Positions 8,810 to 20,400 of a stretch of 51,191 nucleotides of DNA are shown here, piece after piece. Location of the stretch: NCBI GenBank assembly GCA_011053095.1, contig DRHS01000257.1:1-51191 (forward strand), written 5' to 3'. The notes under the pieces were generated by a model that saw nothing but the letters and a program-made list of their open reading frames with translations, ran no database searches and was not told the DNA's origin. Made by a program: the position numbers and the translations under genes. The number at the start of each line of letters is the position of its first letter. Position 1 is the stretch's first letter. The DNA is from Bacteroides sp. Its GTDB lineage: Bacteria > Bacteroidota > Bacteroidia > Bacteroidales > SM23-62.

Positions 8810-9604
8810 TCAGACTTTTGGGGCTTTTCTGAGAGACCAGACCAGGAGTCCCACACCAAAAATGACAAACGGAATACTGAGCCATTGTCCCATATTAAGC
8901 GCCATGCCTGATTCGAAGTCGACCTGGTCTTCCTTAATAAACTCTATGAGAAAACGCATTCCGAAAACAAGTATCAGGAAAATACTGAATAGCATTCCGG
9001 GACGGGTTTTTCCGTCCTTTTTAAAATAAAGCCAGACTAATAACACGAAGGTTAACAGATACGCCAGAGCCTCATAAATCTGAGTGGGGTGTTTAGGAAC
9101 CACTTCCAGGTTCCGGATAAATACAAATCCCCATGGAAGAGTCGTTTCAATCCCATAAATCTCTGAATTCATCAGGTTTCCAAGTCGAATACATGCTCCG
9201 GCCAGTGCTACCACAACCACTATTCGATCGATGGTCCAAATGAATTTCCTCTTATGTTTTCTTTCAAATAGCCAGAGAGCAATCAGTATCCCGATTGCTG
9301 CACCATGGCTTGCCAGTCCCCCCCGCCAAATCTTCAGGATCTCAATGGGATTGCTGAGGTAATATTCTGGTTCATAGAACAGGCAGTGTCCAATTCGTGC
9401 TCCGATAACTGTTCCGAGGGCCATATAAATGGTGAGTTTGTCAAGCAGTTCTACTGACAGACCCTCTTTTTTGAAAAACTTCATGAAAATTAGGTAGCCG
9501 AAAAAAAATCCGGAGGCGAACAGCAAGCCGTACCAGCGCACTGCAAAATTGCCAATCCGGAATATCTCGGGATTCATATCCCAGTTAATTGCACCAAAAA
9601 TCAT
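8810..9604 (-). CDS. lgt: Prolipoprotein diacylglyceryl transferase
   Basis: Inner-membrane enzyme of 264 residues that transfers diacylglycerol from phosphatidylglycerol to the lipobox cysteine of prolipoproteins, the first step of lipoprotein maturation. Seven hydrophobic segments are visible. Family motifs include RWYGLLFASGF, a GARIGHCLFYEPEYY region, the signature GNLMNSEIYG (canonical GNFINGE) and HPTQIYEA. It is transcribed divergently from the Ig-like lipoprotein gene, itself a likely substrate. Downstream, an 88-bp gap leads to the FAD oxidase gene. Confidence 0.95.
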   Translation of the reverse strand: MIFGAINWDMNPEIFRIGNFAVRWYGLLFASGFFFGYLIFMKFFKKEGLSVELLDKLTIYMALGTVIGARIGHCLFYEPEYYLSNPIEILKIWRGGLASHGAAIGILIALWLFERKHKRKFIWTIDRIVVVVALAGACIRLGNLMNSEIYGIETTLPWGFVFIRNLEVVPKHPTQIYEALAYLLTFVLLVWLYFKKDGKTRPGMLFSIFLILVFGMRFLIEFIKEDQVDFESGMALNMGQWLSIPFVIFGVGLLVWSLRKAPKV

Positions 9605-9634
9605 GATCGTTCGTTTATTACGTAGTAAAAAGTA

Positions 9635-9642
9635 TAATTTTG
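9635..9642 (+). promoter_or_regulatory. Bacteroidota -7 promoter element for the Ig-like lipoprotein gene
   Basis: TAATTTTG matches the Bacteroidota -7 consensus TAnnTTTG exactly and lies 39 bp upstream of the TTG start at 9681. No clear -33 TTTG is seen at the expected distance. Confidence 0.4.
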
Positions 9643-9680
9643 TTCCGGGATTTAACCCAAGGCGCTAAAGATAATCAAAG

Positions 9681-11726
9681 TTGAACAGAATTTTTCATAT
9701 CCTCCTTTCGTTTTTTCTGCTTCTTATTCTGGCTGATTGTGCAAAAATCGGAGCACCGGTAGGCGGTCCGAGAGATAAGTCCCCCCCTGTGATTGAAAAG
9801 TCAAAGCCGCTGAACTATTCTGTCAATTATGATGACAATAAGTTTGAAATCACCTTTGACGAGTATATTAAAACCGCTGCCATCGGCCAGGAAATGGTGG
9901 TATCACCGCCACTCGAGGAGAGGCCCGAGGTAAGGTTAAGAGGAAAAACCCTGGTTATTGAATGGTTTGAAGAGCTTCGCGACAGTACCACCTATACATT
10001 CAGCTTCGGGGAATCCATCCAGGATCTTAACGAGGGGAATGTCCTGTTGAATTTCGAATTCGTGTTCTCCACAGGAGGACACCTTGATTCACTTGCCGTA
10101 CTGGGAAGTGTTTTGAAGGCATTTGATCTCCAGCCCCTTGAAGAAAAGGTTTTCCTTTTGCTTTATTCAGACATGGCAGATTCTGCACCGCTAAAGGATT
10201 TACCTGATTATGTGGGACTCGCGGATGAAAAAGGAAATTTCCTGATCAATAATCTCAGGGCTGATACCTACAAGCTTTTTGCACTGCAGGACCTGAACCG
10301 CAATTATAAATACGATGTCCCCGAAGAATTCATCGGATTTGTGGATTCAGCATTCCTTCTCTTATCCTCTATGTTTGATTCAATACCGGGGGATGAAACC
10401 GGTTCTTCTGAGGAAAATGTGGAAATGGGACTAAGGCCTGATTCTGCATGGCTTGCAATGGAATATATGATGGCCCTGGCTCATGGTGACAGTATCACTT
10501 TATCGGCAGATGATTCCCTGGTTCTTGGGCTCTTTGATACGCTCGACATGATCCTCGTAGATTCAACCCTGCTTGAGGAAGACGATTCCATCACCCTGGC
10601 AGACCTTGCTCCATGGAGCATTTTCGTTGATGTGTCCATTTTTCAGGAAGACAATAGCCAGCAATACCTTGTAGAAAATACCCGCAAGGACCGTCGATGG
10701 TTTACAATGCGTTTTAATAAAAGGGTTGAAGACACGGTACTGCTTGAGCCATTTGATTTTGAACCTGAAGGGGACTGGTATATTTTCGAGAAACATGTAA
10801 TGAACGATACTTTCGTATACTGGATCACCGATTCACTTATTTATAAAAGGGACAGCCTTACAATGCTAGCCACATACCTTGCCTCAGATTCGCTCCTGAA
10901 CATGGTACCCTTTTACGATACACTGAAGTTTAACTACCGTGAACCAGCAAAGAAGGAGGTCAGGACCAGGAGACGGGACAAAGATGCAGTGGGGGATGAT
11001 ACCGAATGGTTGACTATTACTGCCGGCCCGGAAGGTGGCCGGGAGCAGGACATTTACAGGCCGATGCCTATCATTTCACAGCATCCTGTATTAGAGATTG
11101 ACACTTCACGGATCAACCTTGTTAAAATTGAAGACACCCTTGAAATTGCTGTGCCGTATTCCCTGGATCATGACAAAGTTAAACTCAGGAGGTATTTACT
11201 GAATGTTGACTGGGAGGGGATTACAACTTATAAGTTGGATATATACCCCGGAGCCTTTACTGATATTTACGGATTAACCAATGATACAATTAATCTGCGA
11301 TTCCGTACCAAGGATCCGGAATATTACAGCAGGATTCTGCTGAATCTTTCAGGGGTCAGGGGACAAAAGATCATACAGGTACTTGATAAAGGCCAAAAAG
11401 TAATTCGCAGCAAGATTGTGAGAGAGGACGGAATTGTGGAATTCGATTACATGGAGCCGGCCGGTTTTATCCTGAAACTTATCCACGACAGTAACGAGGA
11501 CGGGGAATGGAATACGGGAGACTATCTGGAACACATTCAGCCCGAAACTGTGGAATATAGTGAGGGTACGCTTACACTTCGCTCCAATTTTGATTTGGAA
11601 GTAAACTGGGAGATCGAGAACCCGGTGTCCGAGACGGAGGAGGGTGCGTCCGGGGATGAAAATGAGGGCGTATCGGAGGAGGAGCCCGTTCCGGAAGGTA
11701 CTGAGATCATTGAAGGAGGGCTCTAA
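9681..11726 (+). CDS. Ig-like (SbsA/Big_5) domain lipoprotein of Bacteroidota
   Basis: Predicted outer-membrane or periplasmic lipoprotein of 681 residues. The signal peptide ends in a lipobox (LADC), and the mature protein begins CAKIGAPVGGPRDKSPPVI, a block I recognise from a widespread Bacteroidota family with a Big_5/SbsA-type Ig-like domain (about residues 35-130). The middle carries a carboxypeptidase-regulatory-like segment (FLINNLRADTYKLFALQD) and the end is acidic and Glu-rich. The start is TTG, fixed by the signal peptide; no ATG lies nearby in frame. A -7 box lies 39 bp upstream. The stop overlaps the stop of the convergent ROK gene by 4 bp. The function is unknown. Confidence 0.8.
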   Translation: MNRIFHILLSFFLLLILADCAKIGAPVGGPRDKSPPVIEKSKPLNYSVNYDDNKFEITFDEYIKTAAIGQEMVVSPPLEERPEVRLRGKTLVIEWFEELRDSTTYTFSFGESIQDLNEGNVLLNFEFVFSTGGHLDSLAVLGSVLKAFDLQPLEEKVFLLLYSDMADSAPLKDLPDYVGLADEKGNFLINNLRADTYKLFALQDLNRNYKYDVPEEFIGFVDSAFLLLSSMFDSIPGDETGSSEENVEMGLRPDSAWLAMEYMMALAHGDSITLSADDSLVLGLFDTLDMILVDSTLLEEDDSITLADLAPWSIFVDVSIFQEDNSQQYLVENTRKDRRWFTMRFNKRVEDTVLLEPFDFEPEGDWYIFEKHVMNDTFVYWITDSLIYKRDSLTMLATYLASDSLLNMVPFYDTLKFNYREPAKKEVRTRRRDKDAVGDDTEWLTITAGPEGGREQDIYRPMPIISQHPVLEIDTSRINLVKIEDTLEIAVPYSLDHDKVKLRRYLLNVDWEGITTYKLDIYPGAFTDIYGLTNDTINLRFRTKDPEYYSRILLNLSGVRGQKIIQVLDKGQKVIRSKIVREDGIVEFDYMEPAGFILKLIHDSNEDGEWNTGDYLEHIQPETVEYSEGTLTLRSNFDLEVNWEIENPVSETEEGASGDENEGVSEEEPVPEGTEIIEGGL

Positions 11727-12682
11727 CCAAGAACTTCCTTCCAGGCCAAACCGGCAGCACCAAGTACGGCCGTATTTCCTTTGCTGAGGCCTGATGGCAA
11801 AATTTCCACTTTACCCTTGTAGTTGTAAAGAAGATTTATTTCCAGGTTTTCCTGAACCGGCTTGAAAAGCAGGTCCCCTGCATTTGCCAGTCCCCCCAGC
11901 AGAAAAATTGCTTTGGGGCCTAAAAGGGCCACCACGTTGGCAAGGCTTCTTCCGAGTGTCCTGCCGGTTCTGCCAAAAGCCTTACTTGCAATAAGGTCTC
12001 CCCGTTCAGCAGCCTCTGATATGTTTTTTGCTGTTAATTCCCCGAAAGGAATATCTCTCAATTCAGAAGGATCATTTCTCCGGGCAAGCAGTTCGAAAAC
12101 CGTCCGTTTAATCCCGGTGGCAGATACATATGTTTCGAGGCAGCCTCTTAATCCACAGTTGCAATGCCGTCCGTCCGGTTGAACATTTACATGACCGAGT
12201 TCTCCGGCCAGTCCATCGTGTCCGTAGACTACGTTTCCGTTTACCACAATACCAGATCCGAGTCCGGTGCCAAGTGTGATCACTATAAAATCTTTCATGT
12301 CAACTGCTGACCCGTACATCATTTCACCAAGGGCTGCTGCATTTGCGTCGTTTGTTATGGCAGTGGGAACTGAAAAGCGGTCTTCTATCATGTTTACCAT
12401 TGGAATAACTTCTCCCCAGTTGAGATTGGGCGCGTGTTCAATGGTGCCGCTGTAATAATTGCCCATGGGCGCCCCGATACCAATCCCCGCGAATTCCATA
12501 TTTTCACCGGACTCATCAAAAAGTCTCCTCACGGAAGCTTCAAGATCCTTAAGGTATTTTTCTATAGACGATTGGGCATCCAGAGCTATCGAATCATCTG
12601 CATATACTTTCCCGGCCTGATCAACGATACCTATTTTAGTAAAGGTTCCGCCTATATCAATTCCTGCAACAACTTTTGTCAT
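11723..12682 (-). CDS. ROK-family sugar kinase (glucokinase-like)
   Basis: ROK-family ATP-dependent sugar kinase of 319 residues, most likely a glucokinase or N-acetylhexosamine kinase. The phosphate-1 loop is GIDIGGTFTKIGIVD at the N-terminus. Other motifs are the substrate/catalytic region TNDANAAALGE, ITLGTGLGSGIV, and the ROK zinc signature from GHVNVQPDGRHCNCG through RGCLETYVS, which has the His and three Cys ligands. There is no N-terminal HTH, so it is an enzyme rather than a ROK repressor. It is monocistronic as far as can be seen, with a divergent UspA gene 126 bp away. Confidence 0.88.
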   Translation of the reverse strand: MTKVVAGIDIGGTFTKIGIVDQAGKVYADDSIALDAQSSIEKYLKDLEASVRRLFDESGENMEFAGIGIGAPMGNYYSGTIEHAPNLNWGEVIPMVNMIEDRFSVPTAITNDANAAALGEMMYGSAVDMKDFIVITLGTGLGSGIVVNGNVVYGHDGLAGELGHVNVQPDGRHCNCGLRGCLETYVSATGIKRTVFELLARRNDPSELRDIPFGELTAKNISEAAERGDLIASKAFGRTGRTLGRSLANVVALLGPKAIFLLGGLANAGDLLFKPVQENLEINLLYNYKGKVEILPSGLSKGNTAVLGAAGLAWKEVLG

Positions 12683-12808
12683 TTTTCTGCTAAAAGTAAC
12701 AATTTAACAATAATGCCTGCTTTAGCGGTATCGTTAATAACACATGTTCAGCTGATCGCAGGTAAGCAAATAATTTCTTAAATTAGCTAAATCATCAAAA
12801 GCACAGCC

Positions 12809-13663
12809 ATGAATAACATTATCATTCCTGTAGATTTTTCGAAGGATTCTTTAAAGGGAATAGATCTTGCCTTGCTTTTCGCCTCCAAAGCTGATACAAA
12901 CATCCGCCTGGTTTATGTCCAGAAGAAAAGTTCTGACTACAACAGTCCGGGACATTTTGAGGAAGAAAAACAATGGGCCACGAAGAAATTCAAGGAAATC
13001 CTGGACAAATACGAGCCAAAAATTAAAAACAATTCTACCTTAAAATATATTATAAAATCAGGTAAGATTTACAAGGAAATTGTCGGACAGGTCGAATCGC
13101 ATACCGAAGGATTTGTTGTGACTTCTACGCATGGAGGTTCGGGATTTGAAGAATTTTTCATGGGGAGTAATGCATTCAAGATAATCTCAGCCACTGAAAA
13201 ACCGGTTATTACAACAAGTACCGGACATGTCCCCAAGGATATAAAAAAGATCGTTTTGCCGATCGATGTTACCATTGATACAAGGCAGAAGGTGCCGTTT
13301 ACCGCTACATTGGCCAAGCTTTTCGATGCCCAGGTCCATATCATTACAGTAAGCACTTCCAAAGGAAAAAGGATCACAGATAGGCTGGCAGCCTATTCAA
13401 AACAGGCCGCAGGATATTTAAAGTCCCAGGGAATCTCTTATAAAACCAAATCTCTCTATGGCGATAATATTATCGACCTTATTGTGGTTTATTCAGATTC
13501 TGTTGAAGCAGATCTCATAACAATCATGAAAGAACAGTCAAAAACCCTGAATTTCATGAGCAACCTTACCCATCAGCTTCTGAACCGGGCAAAGATGCCG
13601 GTAATAACACTGTCAAACAGGGAAACACATATTAAGACCGGGTTCAGAACATTCGGGGATTAA
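12809..13663 (+). CDS. Tandem universal stress protein (UspA domain x2)
   Basis: Universal stress protein of 284 residues with two UspA domains (about 1-137 and 145-284). Domain 1 keeps the ATP-binding pattern HGGSGFEEFFMGSNA. Domain 2 lacks the glycine loop (KEQSKTLNFMSN instead), so it probably does not bind nucleotide in the same way. Such tandem UspA proteins are common in Bacteroidota and act in the cytoplasm under stress or growth arrest. The gene converges on the PPTase gene with 30 bp between the stops. Confidence 0.88.
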   Translation: MNNIIIPVDFSKDSLKGIDLALLFASKADTNIRLVYVQKKSSDYNSPGHFEEEKQWATKKFKEILDKYEPKIKNNSTLKYIIKSGKIYKEIVGQVESHTEGFVVTSTHGGSGFEEFFMGSNAFKIISATEKPVITTSTGHVPKDIKKIVLPIDVTIDTRQKVPFTATLAKLFDAQVHIITVSTSKGKRITDRLAAYSKQAAGYLKSQGISYKTKSLYGDNIIDLIVVYSDSVEADLITIMKEQSKTLNFMSNLTHQLLNRAKMPVITLSNRETHIKTGFRTFGD

Positions 13664-13693
13664 GGTAATCCGGTATTCAGGCAGTTTCGGGAT

Positions 13694-14428
13694 TCAGGGA
13701 TCTAAAGCTAAACTCATTTCTTTGATGATAGTTTCCTTTCCTGTATAGGTAAGTGTACCGGTGTAATTATCTTCAAACGAAAAGCCCTTAAACTGCCAGA
13801 CAGCATCATCAAATCCGCTGTTTGCAGATTGCAGCCTTATGGTTCCGTTGTCAATTGAAAAATCAAGATTTTCCTGCGTGAGGCGCAGTCCTTCTCCGAT
13901 GGCCTTTAGATAAGACTCCTTGAAGGTCCAGAACTGGAAAAATCTTTTGAGTTTACTATCCGGATCTTTCTGTAAATATTTTCTTTCCCTGGGAGTTAAA
14001 TTTTTCTCAATAAGCAGGTCGAGATCAGGGAGTTCCCGTATTCTTTCGATATCAATTCCCACTTCAGCATCTCTTGAAAAGGCATACGCACAGAGATTAT
14101 GCGAATTGGAAATATTAAAAAAAAGAGAGCCATCATTGAGCAGGTAGGGTTTGCCTTTTTTGTGGGCTCCCAATTTAATATCCGGGGGACTTATTTCCAG
14201 ATAATGCGATAACAGCATCTTTAGAACAGCCTGGGTAACAATATAATTATGCTGTAAGAGTTCAAATTTGTAATAAGATGCTTTCTCTATTTCCCCGGGT
14301 GATAAAACAGTCGTTATACGCTCAATCTGGTTTTTTGATGCATCAAGTGAGATTGTCCACAGATGGATTTCTCCCTTCACAAGACGAGGGAAAGGTTCTG
14401 TTTCAGCTTGATTCAGGATATAAAACAT
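13694..14428 (-). CDS. 4'-phosphopantetheinyl transferase, Sfp type
   Basis: Enzyme of 244 residues that transfers 4'-phosphopantetheine from CoA to a carrier-protein serine. Sfp-family motifs are present: KGKPYL (about 91-96), FFNISNSHN (103-111), VGIDIERI with Asp126/Glu128 for Mg, and FWTFKESYLKAIGEGL with Trp167, Lys170, Glu171 and Lys175. Its start overlaps the PKS stop codon (TGATG), so translation is coupled. The length matches Sfp rather than the ~120-residue AcpS. The natural target is very probably the ACP of the adjacent PKS (Ser2490). Confidence 0.95.
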   Translation of the reverse strand: MFYILNQAETEPFPRLVKGEIHLWTISLDASKNQIERITTVLSPGEIEKASYYKFELLQHNYIVTQAVLKMLLSHYLEISPPDIKLGAHKKGKPYLLNDGSLFFNISNSHNLCAYAFSRDAEVGIDIERIRELPDLDLLIEKNLTPRERKYLQKDPDSKLKRFFQFWTFKESYLKAIGEGLRLTQENLDFSIDNGTIRLQSANSGFDDAVWQFKGFSFEDNYTGTLTYTGKETIIKEMSLALDP

Positions 14429-17400
14429 CAGACAATAACAAACTCGCTTAATTCTTCAGTGAGTATTTCCAGCAGCTCTTCTTTGTTATCCCGGCAGAAA
14501 AGGTGACTTCCATTCACCATTCTAAAATTGAATTCGCCCGATGTGTGTTTCTTCCAGGCTTTGATCTGTCCCCCCTGGAAAACTGTATCATCTTTTCCCG
14601 CTAAGGCGGTAAGGGGACAACTCATGGGTTCATCTTCATAGTATTTGTATCGTTTGCCCAGAAGTATATCGGCACGAAGAGCAGGTAGCATCTCTTCAAT
14701 TAGTTCCTTATTCTGAAGTACCGACTCAGAAATTTCCAGCGATCTAAGGTGATTGACAATATTGGGAATATTTTTATCCATATAAACCTCATCATCCTGA
14801 ATGGCATCAAGGAATTTAAAAGGACTCACCATGTGGGGTGAGCGCCATCCGCCAACGATAAATTTAACAGGTTGAATGCCTTTTTCCCGTCTCAGATACC
14901 TTGTCAGTTCGAGTCCGATGCCCGCCCCTGCACTATGACAATAAAATGCTATGGGACAGTTTAGCAGTGGATCGATAACATCTGAGATTGCTTTAACAAG
15001 GTCGAGATAGTTGTCAATTGGATCTTCCCCCATACGCTCCTCACGTCCGGGATATTGAATGGCACAAACCTCAATTCCATCCTGCAGGGACTCCTGCCAG
15101 GAGCTGTACACAGAGGCACCACCGGCAAAATAGGGAAGACAGAAGAGTCGCATTCTCGGGTTATCAATCCTGTTGGTCCGAAGCACCCATTTATCCAATT
15201 CCGTTTTCTCCTCTCCATGGCCATCCCCTCCGCTCAACTGACCATTCAACTGGTCCAGGACCTGTTCAGCAAGTTCTTCAAGAGTCGGACCCTTCATGAT
15301 TTGCATCATGGAGTAATCAACAGATAAACTGCTCTGTATCCAATTCCTGATCTGGTTAGCCATAAGAGAATCCAGTCCATATTTGGTGACCGGTTCGTTA
15401 GTATCTATCTTATCTGCTGTAGACCCAAGCACCCTGGCAAATGTATCCAGCAGGTGGGTTAATAATACATCAAATTTTTCTTCTTTGTCTAATTCCTTAA
15501 GAGCGGTCTTCAATCCACCATCTCCTGCACCTGCAGCGGATCCTGCTGATAATTCCTTCTCTTTGATGAGATGGCCGAAACGGCTTGTTTCGCATGAGTG
15601 GGGATAAAAATTACCAACCATTTCCCAGTCAGAATCAGTAGCTACCCGCTGAACCGGGTTCGTCAACAGCATCTGTTCCAGGATATCGGTCGATTGTTTA
15701 AGGGTGAAGGTTTTCCAGCCCTGCTTGTACAGTAATCCACCTACATTCCCCTGTCTCGCCACAAATCCCACATCTCCAAGTACCCCCCAGTTGATTGTAC
15801 TGGCAGTCATGCCCTGTGATCTCCTGTACTGGGCGAAGTTTTCAAGGAAACTGTTTCCTGCAACATAACTTACCTGTCCAGGATTACCATATATTGATGA
15901 TATGGAAGAATACAATACAAAATGATCCATGTCCATATCCAGAGTAGCTTCATGCAGCAGCCAGCATCCAATACCCTTTGGTTTAAATACCTTAAGATAG
16001 CGTTCGTGATCAATCTCAGGGATGCCGCCATCATCAAGCACCATAGCCGCATGCTGGATTCCTTTAAGAGGAGGCATCTTTGACCTAACCTCCTGCATTA
16101 TCCGGTTAACATCTTCCCGTACCGAAACATCCCCTTTGGCGATCATCACATTTACGCCCCGTTCACGCATTTTGTCAACAAGCAATTTTTCATCATCTGT
16201 CTTGGGACCGGTTCTACTCATCAGGACAAGGTTTTTTGCCCCTTTTGTAGTCATCCAGTCGGCAACGTAGAGTCCAAATCCGGAACAACCCCCGGTTATT
16301 AGATAAGAAGCATTATCCACAAACTGAATTTCCTTTGGTGGAGCAACCTGGACTTCACCTTCCATGCTTATTATGATTTTACCAATATGCCTGGCAGCGG
16401 CCATAAACTGGAAAGCATCTTTGATTTCCGAGATTGGGAACATATGCGTAGGATGCGCCGGAAATTTATTCTCTACAAAGAAATCTATGGATTCCTGAAA
16501 CAATTCCCCGCTGAATTCTTCTTTTTGCTTGAAGAGCCTGTCTATATCAACTCCAAAATAGGAAAGGTTGTTACCAAAGGGTTGGAGTCCCAGCTTACTG
16601 TTGCGGTAAATATCCGTTTTGCCAATCTCGACAAACCGACCGTAAGGAGCTAAACACCTGATACTTTTAAAGATGGCTTCACCAGAGAGTGAATTAAGAA
16701 CAATATCCACACCCTCCCCATTGGTAAGTTCCATCAACTGGTCGGCAAATTCAAGCGTTCTTGAATTCATTATATTTTCAGGCCTGACACCAAGGCTTTC
16801 GATGTAGGCTTTCTTTTCATTGTTTCCGACCGTGGCATAGATCTTTGCACCTACAGCATTGGCAATATGTATGGCGGCAATACCTACGCCTCCTGCAGCT
16901 GCATGAATAAGAATCTTTTCCCCTTTGCGGATACGGCAAAGATGCACCAGGGAATAATATGCAGTTGTGTAAACAACTGGCAGTGTGGCCGCTTCATAAA
17001 AGCTGATGCCTGCCGGTTTCTGTACAACATGAAAGGCTTTTGGATAGGCATATCCGCTGATACAACGTGGTGCAGTAGCCATGACCTCATCGCCGACCTT
17101 AACATTCTTTACTTCCTCTCCGATCGCAGTTACGATACCGGCACATTCAAGTCCCATAGTCCTCCCGAACAATCCACCCATTATGGCATCATCGGTCAGG
17201 AGTCCCATAGAAAGCATGATATCACGGAAGTTCAGCGCTGATGTTTTGACCTGCACCTCAACTTCATCTTCGGCTGGTTCCTTGCGGGATGTTTCCCTTA
17301 TAACCAGGTTGTCAAGGACACCATACTCATCTATACTTAAGGTGTGGGCCGAGCCCTCTGCAGGGAATGTCCGCTCTGCAGAATGTGCAATACTATCAGT

Positions 17401-20400
17401 GGAAATCCTTTCCAGCCTGTTAATAAATCGTTTTCTTCCCCTGAAGGCGATCTCATCTTCCTTATCTCCTGCAAGTATTTCTTCGATGAATGCATCTATC
17501 TCTTCTGGGTGAACCGGATTGCTGAAATCAACCATGGTGGAATTGAAAATGGGAAATTCATTTACAATCACCCTGTTTACACCCCTTAGTCCTGCCTGGG
17601 AAAGCTCAACGGTTTCTGGATTTCCTCCAACGGATTGTGCACCGGAGGTAGCCATCCAGATTTCAGGTTTCTTCTCGTAGTTGGTGGAGTTCAGTTTTTT
17701 CATCACGTTCATCATGGTACGAGATGAATCGTCTTCTGCCTGAAGGATGGTCTCTGTTGTAAGTTGATCATTGGGAACAGAATCGAGTCCCCATAAATAA
17801 ATAATCCCCTCAAAACGACCCTTGCCGGCAAGCATGTCTATAAGTTTATCTGTGTCTTCCTGGTTTGCCGGATCGATTTCAAACTCCGTCTCACTGATCT
17901 GCTTGTATTTTTCAGCACGATTAATTTTGTAAGATTGCTTCTCGATGGCGGAAAGCCTTGAATCTATGAGATCTGCAACTCCCTTGCCATCAGCAAATAC
18001 GAGCCAGTCCCCTACACCAAGTTTCGCTGATTCCTCTATGGCCTTATTGGTCAGATCAAGCCTGGTATTTCGTGCAAGGATCACACTCTGGCAGGAAAAA
18101 TCATTTTTCTCAAAATCACTGTAAACCGCGATATCCGAAAATCCTTCTCTTTCCAGGACTTCTTTCCATTTCGATGGAGCCATGGTGGCATGCTCAGGGC
18201 GTATATCGGTATCCTCAAATAACCACCAGCCTTCGGTCATACCGAAGATAAAGTCCAGGTATACCGGTGAATTGGTCACTTCCAGCATGAGTAGTATTCC
18301 TTCCGAGGCAAGCAATTGCTTAATATTTCCGAAAGTAGTTTTCAGGTTCCGGGTAGCATGTATCACATCGGAGGCAATGACAAGGTCAAATGAATTTATA
18401 TCAAATCCCTGCTCTGCCGGTTCCTTCTCAATATCCAGTAATTTATACTGTACGAAGGGATACCTGGCGAATCGCTGCTGTGCCTTAAGCATAAACATAT
18501 GAGAGAGATCCGTGTAGTAGTATTCGGTCTTTCCGGCTGGCAGCAGGGGCAGGATTGCCTGGGTCATACCACCTGTTCCTGCACCGATTTCAAGGATTCT
18601 CAGGGTTTGATCATCAGGGATATTATTCAGTAATTCAGTTACCGCGGATCCGGCGAGATCGTTGTATTTCTTAAAGGCAAATCCTTCAACATAGTACTTT
18701 ACGATCAGATCCCACTGATCCTCAGGGAATATCAGTTGAATCGGATCAACCGTTCCTGTCAGAACACCGGCTATCTCCGGTCCACACCGGGCCAGGAGGG
18801 TTGTCTCATGTTGAAACTGGGGATATTCCGAATTGATTTCATGAAGCCATGCCGAGAGATCCCTGAAATCGGGTGTTTTGATAACCCTGAAATCATCCCC
18901 TTCACCCTCCACTATTCCTGCATTTCCAAGCAACTTGAAAATATGGTAAAACAGGCGGTGGTGATCGCTTATCACACTAAATTCTTTAATCAGTTGTGGA
19001 ACATTGATCTTTGTTCCCGTTTCGAATGACAATCCCAGCTCTTTCAGTGAGTTGCAGATGTATCCTATAGTCAGCAGGTACTGCCGTGGCTCATAATTCT
19101 TGTAGTAATCAGACTGTTCCGGCAGGGCATGTATCTGCTTGATGGTCTCATCAACCTTAGGCCTTATTGAGTTTGGAGAAGGAAGGTAATTTCCGGGATT
19201 TCGGACAAGTTCCTGGTCTGCCCTGGACTTCATATTCCAGTTATACTCATAAAACCATTTCTCCTGTTCAGCGGCGTTCTCGCCCCTGGAACCCTTCAGG
19301 TATTGGGAGCGAAAGCCCTGAAATTCGGCAAGGATTTCCCCTTCTTCATTGAAAATCCATAATTCTCCAAGTGCGTATTCATCCGTCCATTCTCTAAGAC
19401 TGCCATAAACAAAGAGTTTAAAGGAATTGGGCTTTTTGTGGAATTTAATCCGGTCAATGTGAACCGGGATGTAGACACCCATTTTTTTGCTCAGGTCCTC
19501 CCGGGTATTAAATATTCCAAAGACAGTCTGGAAACAGCTGTCCAGTACCCCGGGATGCAGATTAAAATGAAAGAACTCTGAGCGTATGCTTTCATGTACT
19601 TCGATCTCACTTAAGGATTCCCAGTTTGTTTCATGCCTCCATAAATTTTTAATCGCTCTGAATGTTGGTCCCAGGTACAGTTCGCTTTCAAGGAGTTCCT
19701 CGTGCATGGCCTTGACCGGAACAGGTATGGTGACCCGTTCGCGGATGGCTGGCAGATCTACTGGTATGGATTTAAATGAATCCCTGATATGGTTCATTTT
19801 ACCATTGGAACACATGGTCCAGGAAGCATTATCACCTCTGGGCCTGGAGTATATGAAATAATCTCCCCCATCATGGGAAATGTCCATTTGAATATGGATG
19901 GGTTCACCTGAATCGGGAAGGAAAAGTGCGGATTCAAAGTTCAGGTCCTCCAAAAATTCAAATTTCTCACCAAATGATGCCAGAGCAGCCGAGATGGACA
20001 GTTCTACGTGTCCGGCTCCGGGATAGACAATCGGTCCCTGTACTTTATGGTCATCAATATAGGGATAGGTTCTTTTATCCAGCTTGATGTCCCATATTAT
20101 ATTGTGACTTTCCCTGGCTGAAGTGGTTTTTCGTTCCAGATGAGGATGAATAAAGCTGCCAAGGCGTGTTTTTCTTCCTTCTTCAGTCTCCAGCCAGTGC
20201 CTTTCTTTTTGCCATGGGTAGGTAGGCAGGCGGACAAACTGGTTCTCTCCAAAATAGCCTTGCCAATGAACCTTGCATCCCCAGGTGTGAAGCGTCCCCA
20301 GAGAAGAAAGGAATGTGCGTTTTTCTTCATCCTGTCTTCGGATTGAGGGGACTACAACACCATTTTTCTGCCTGGCATCCAACAGGTCATTAATTCCCAT

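Noticed and set aside
13657-13671. Hairpin GGATTA-AGG-TAATCC between uspA and the PPTase gene
   Set aside because: There is no T-run on either strand and the stem has only 6 bp, so it is not a convincing terminator.
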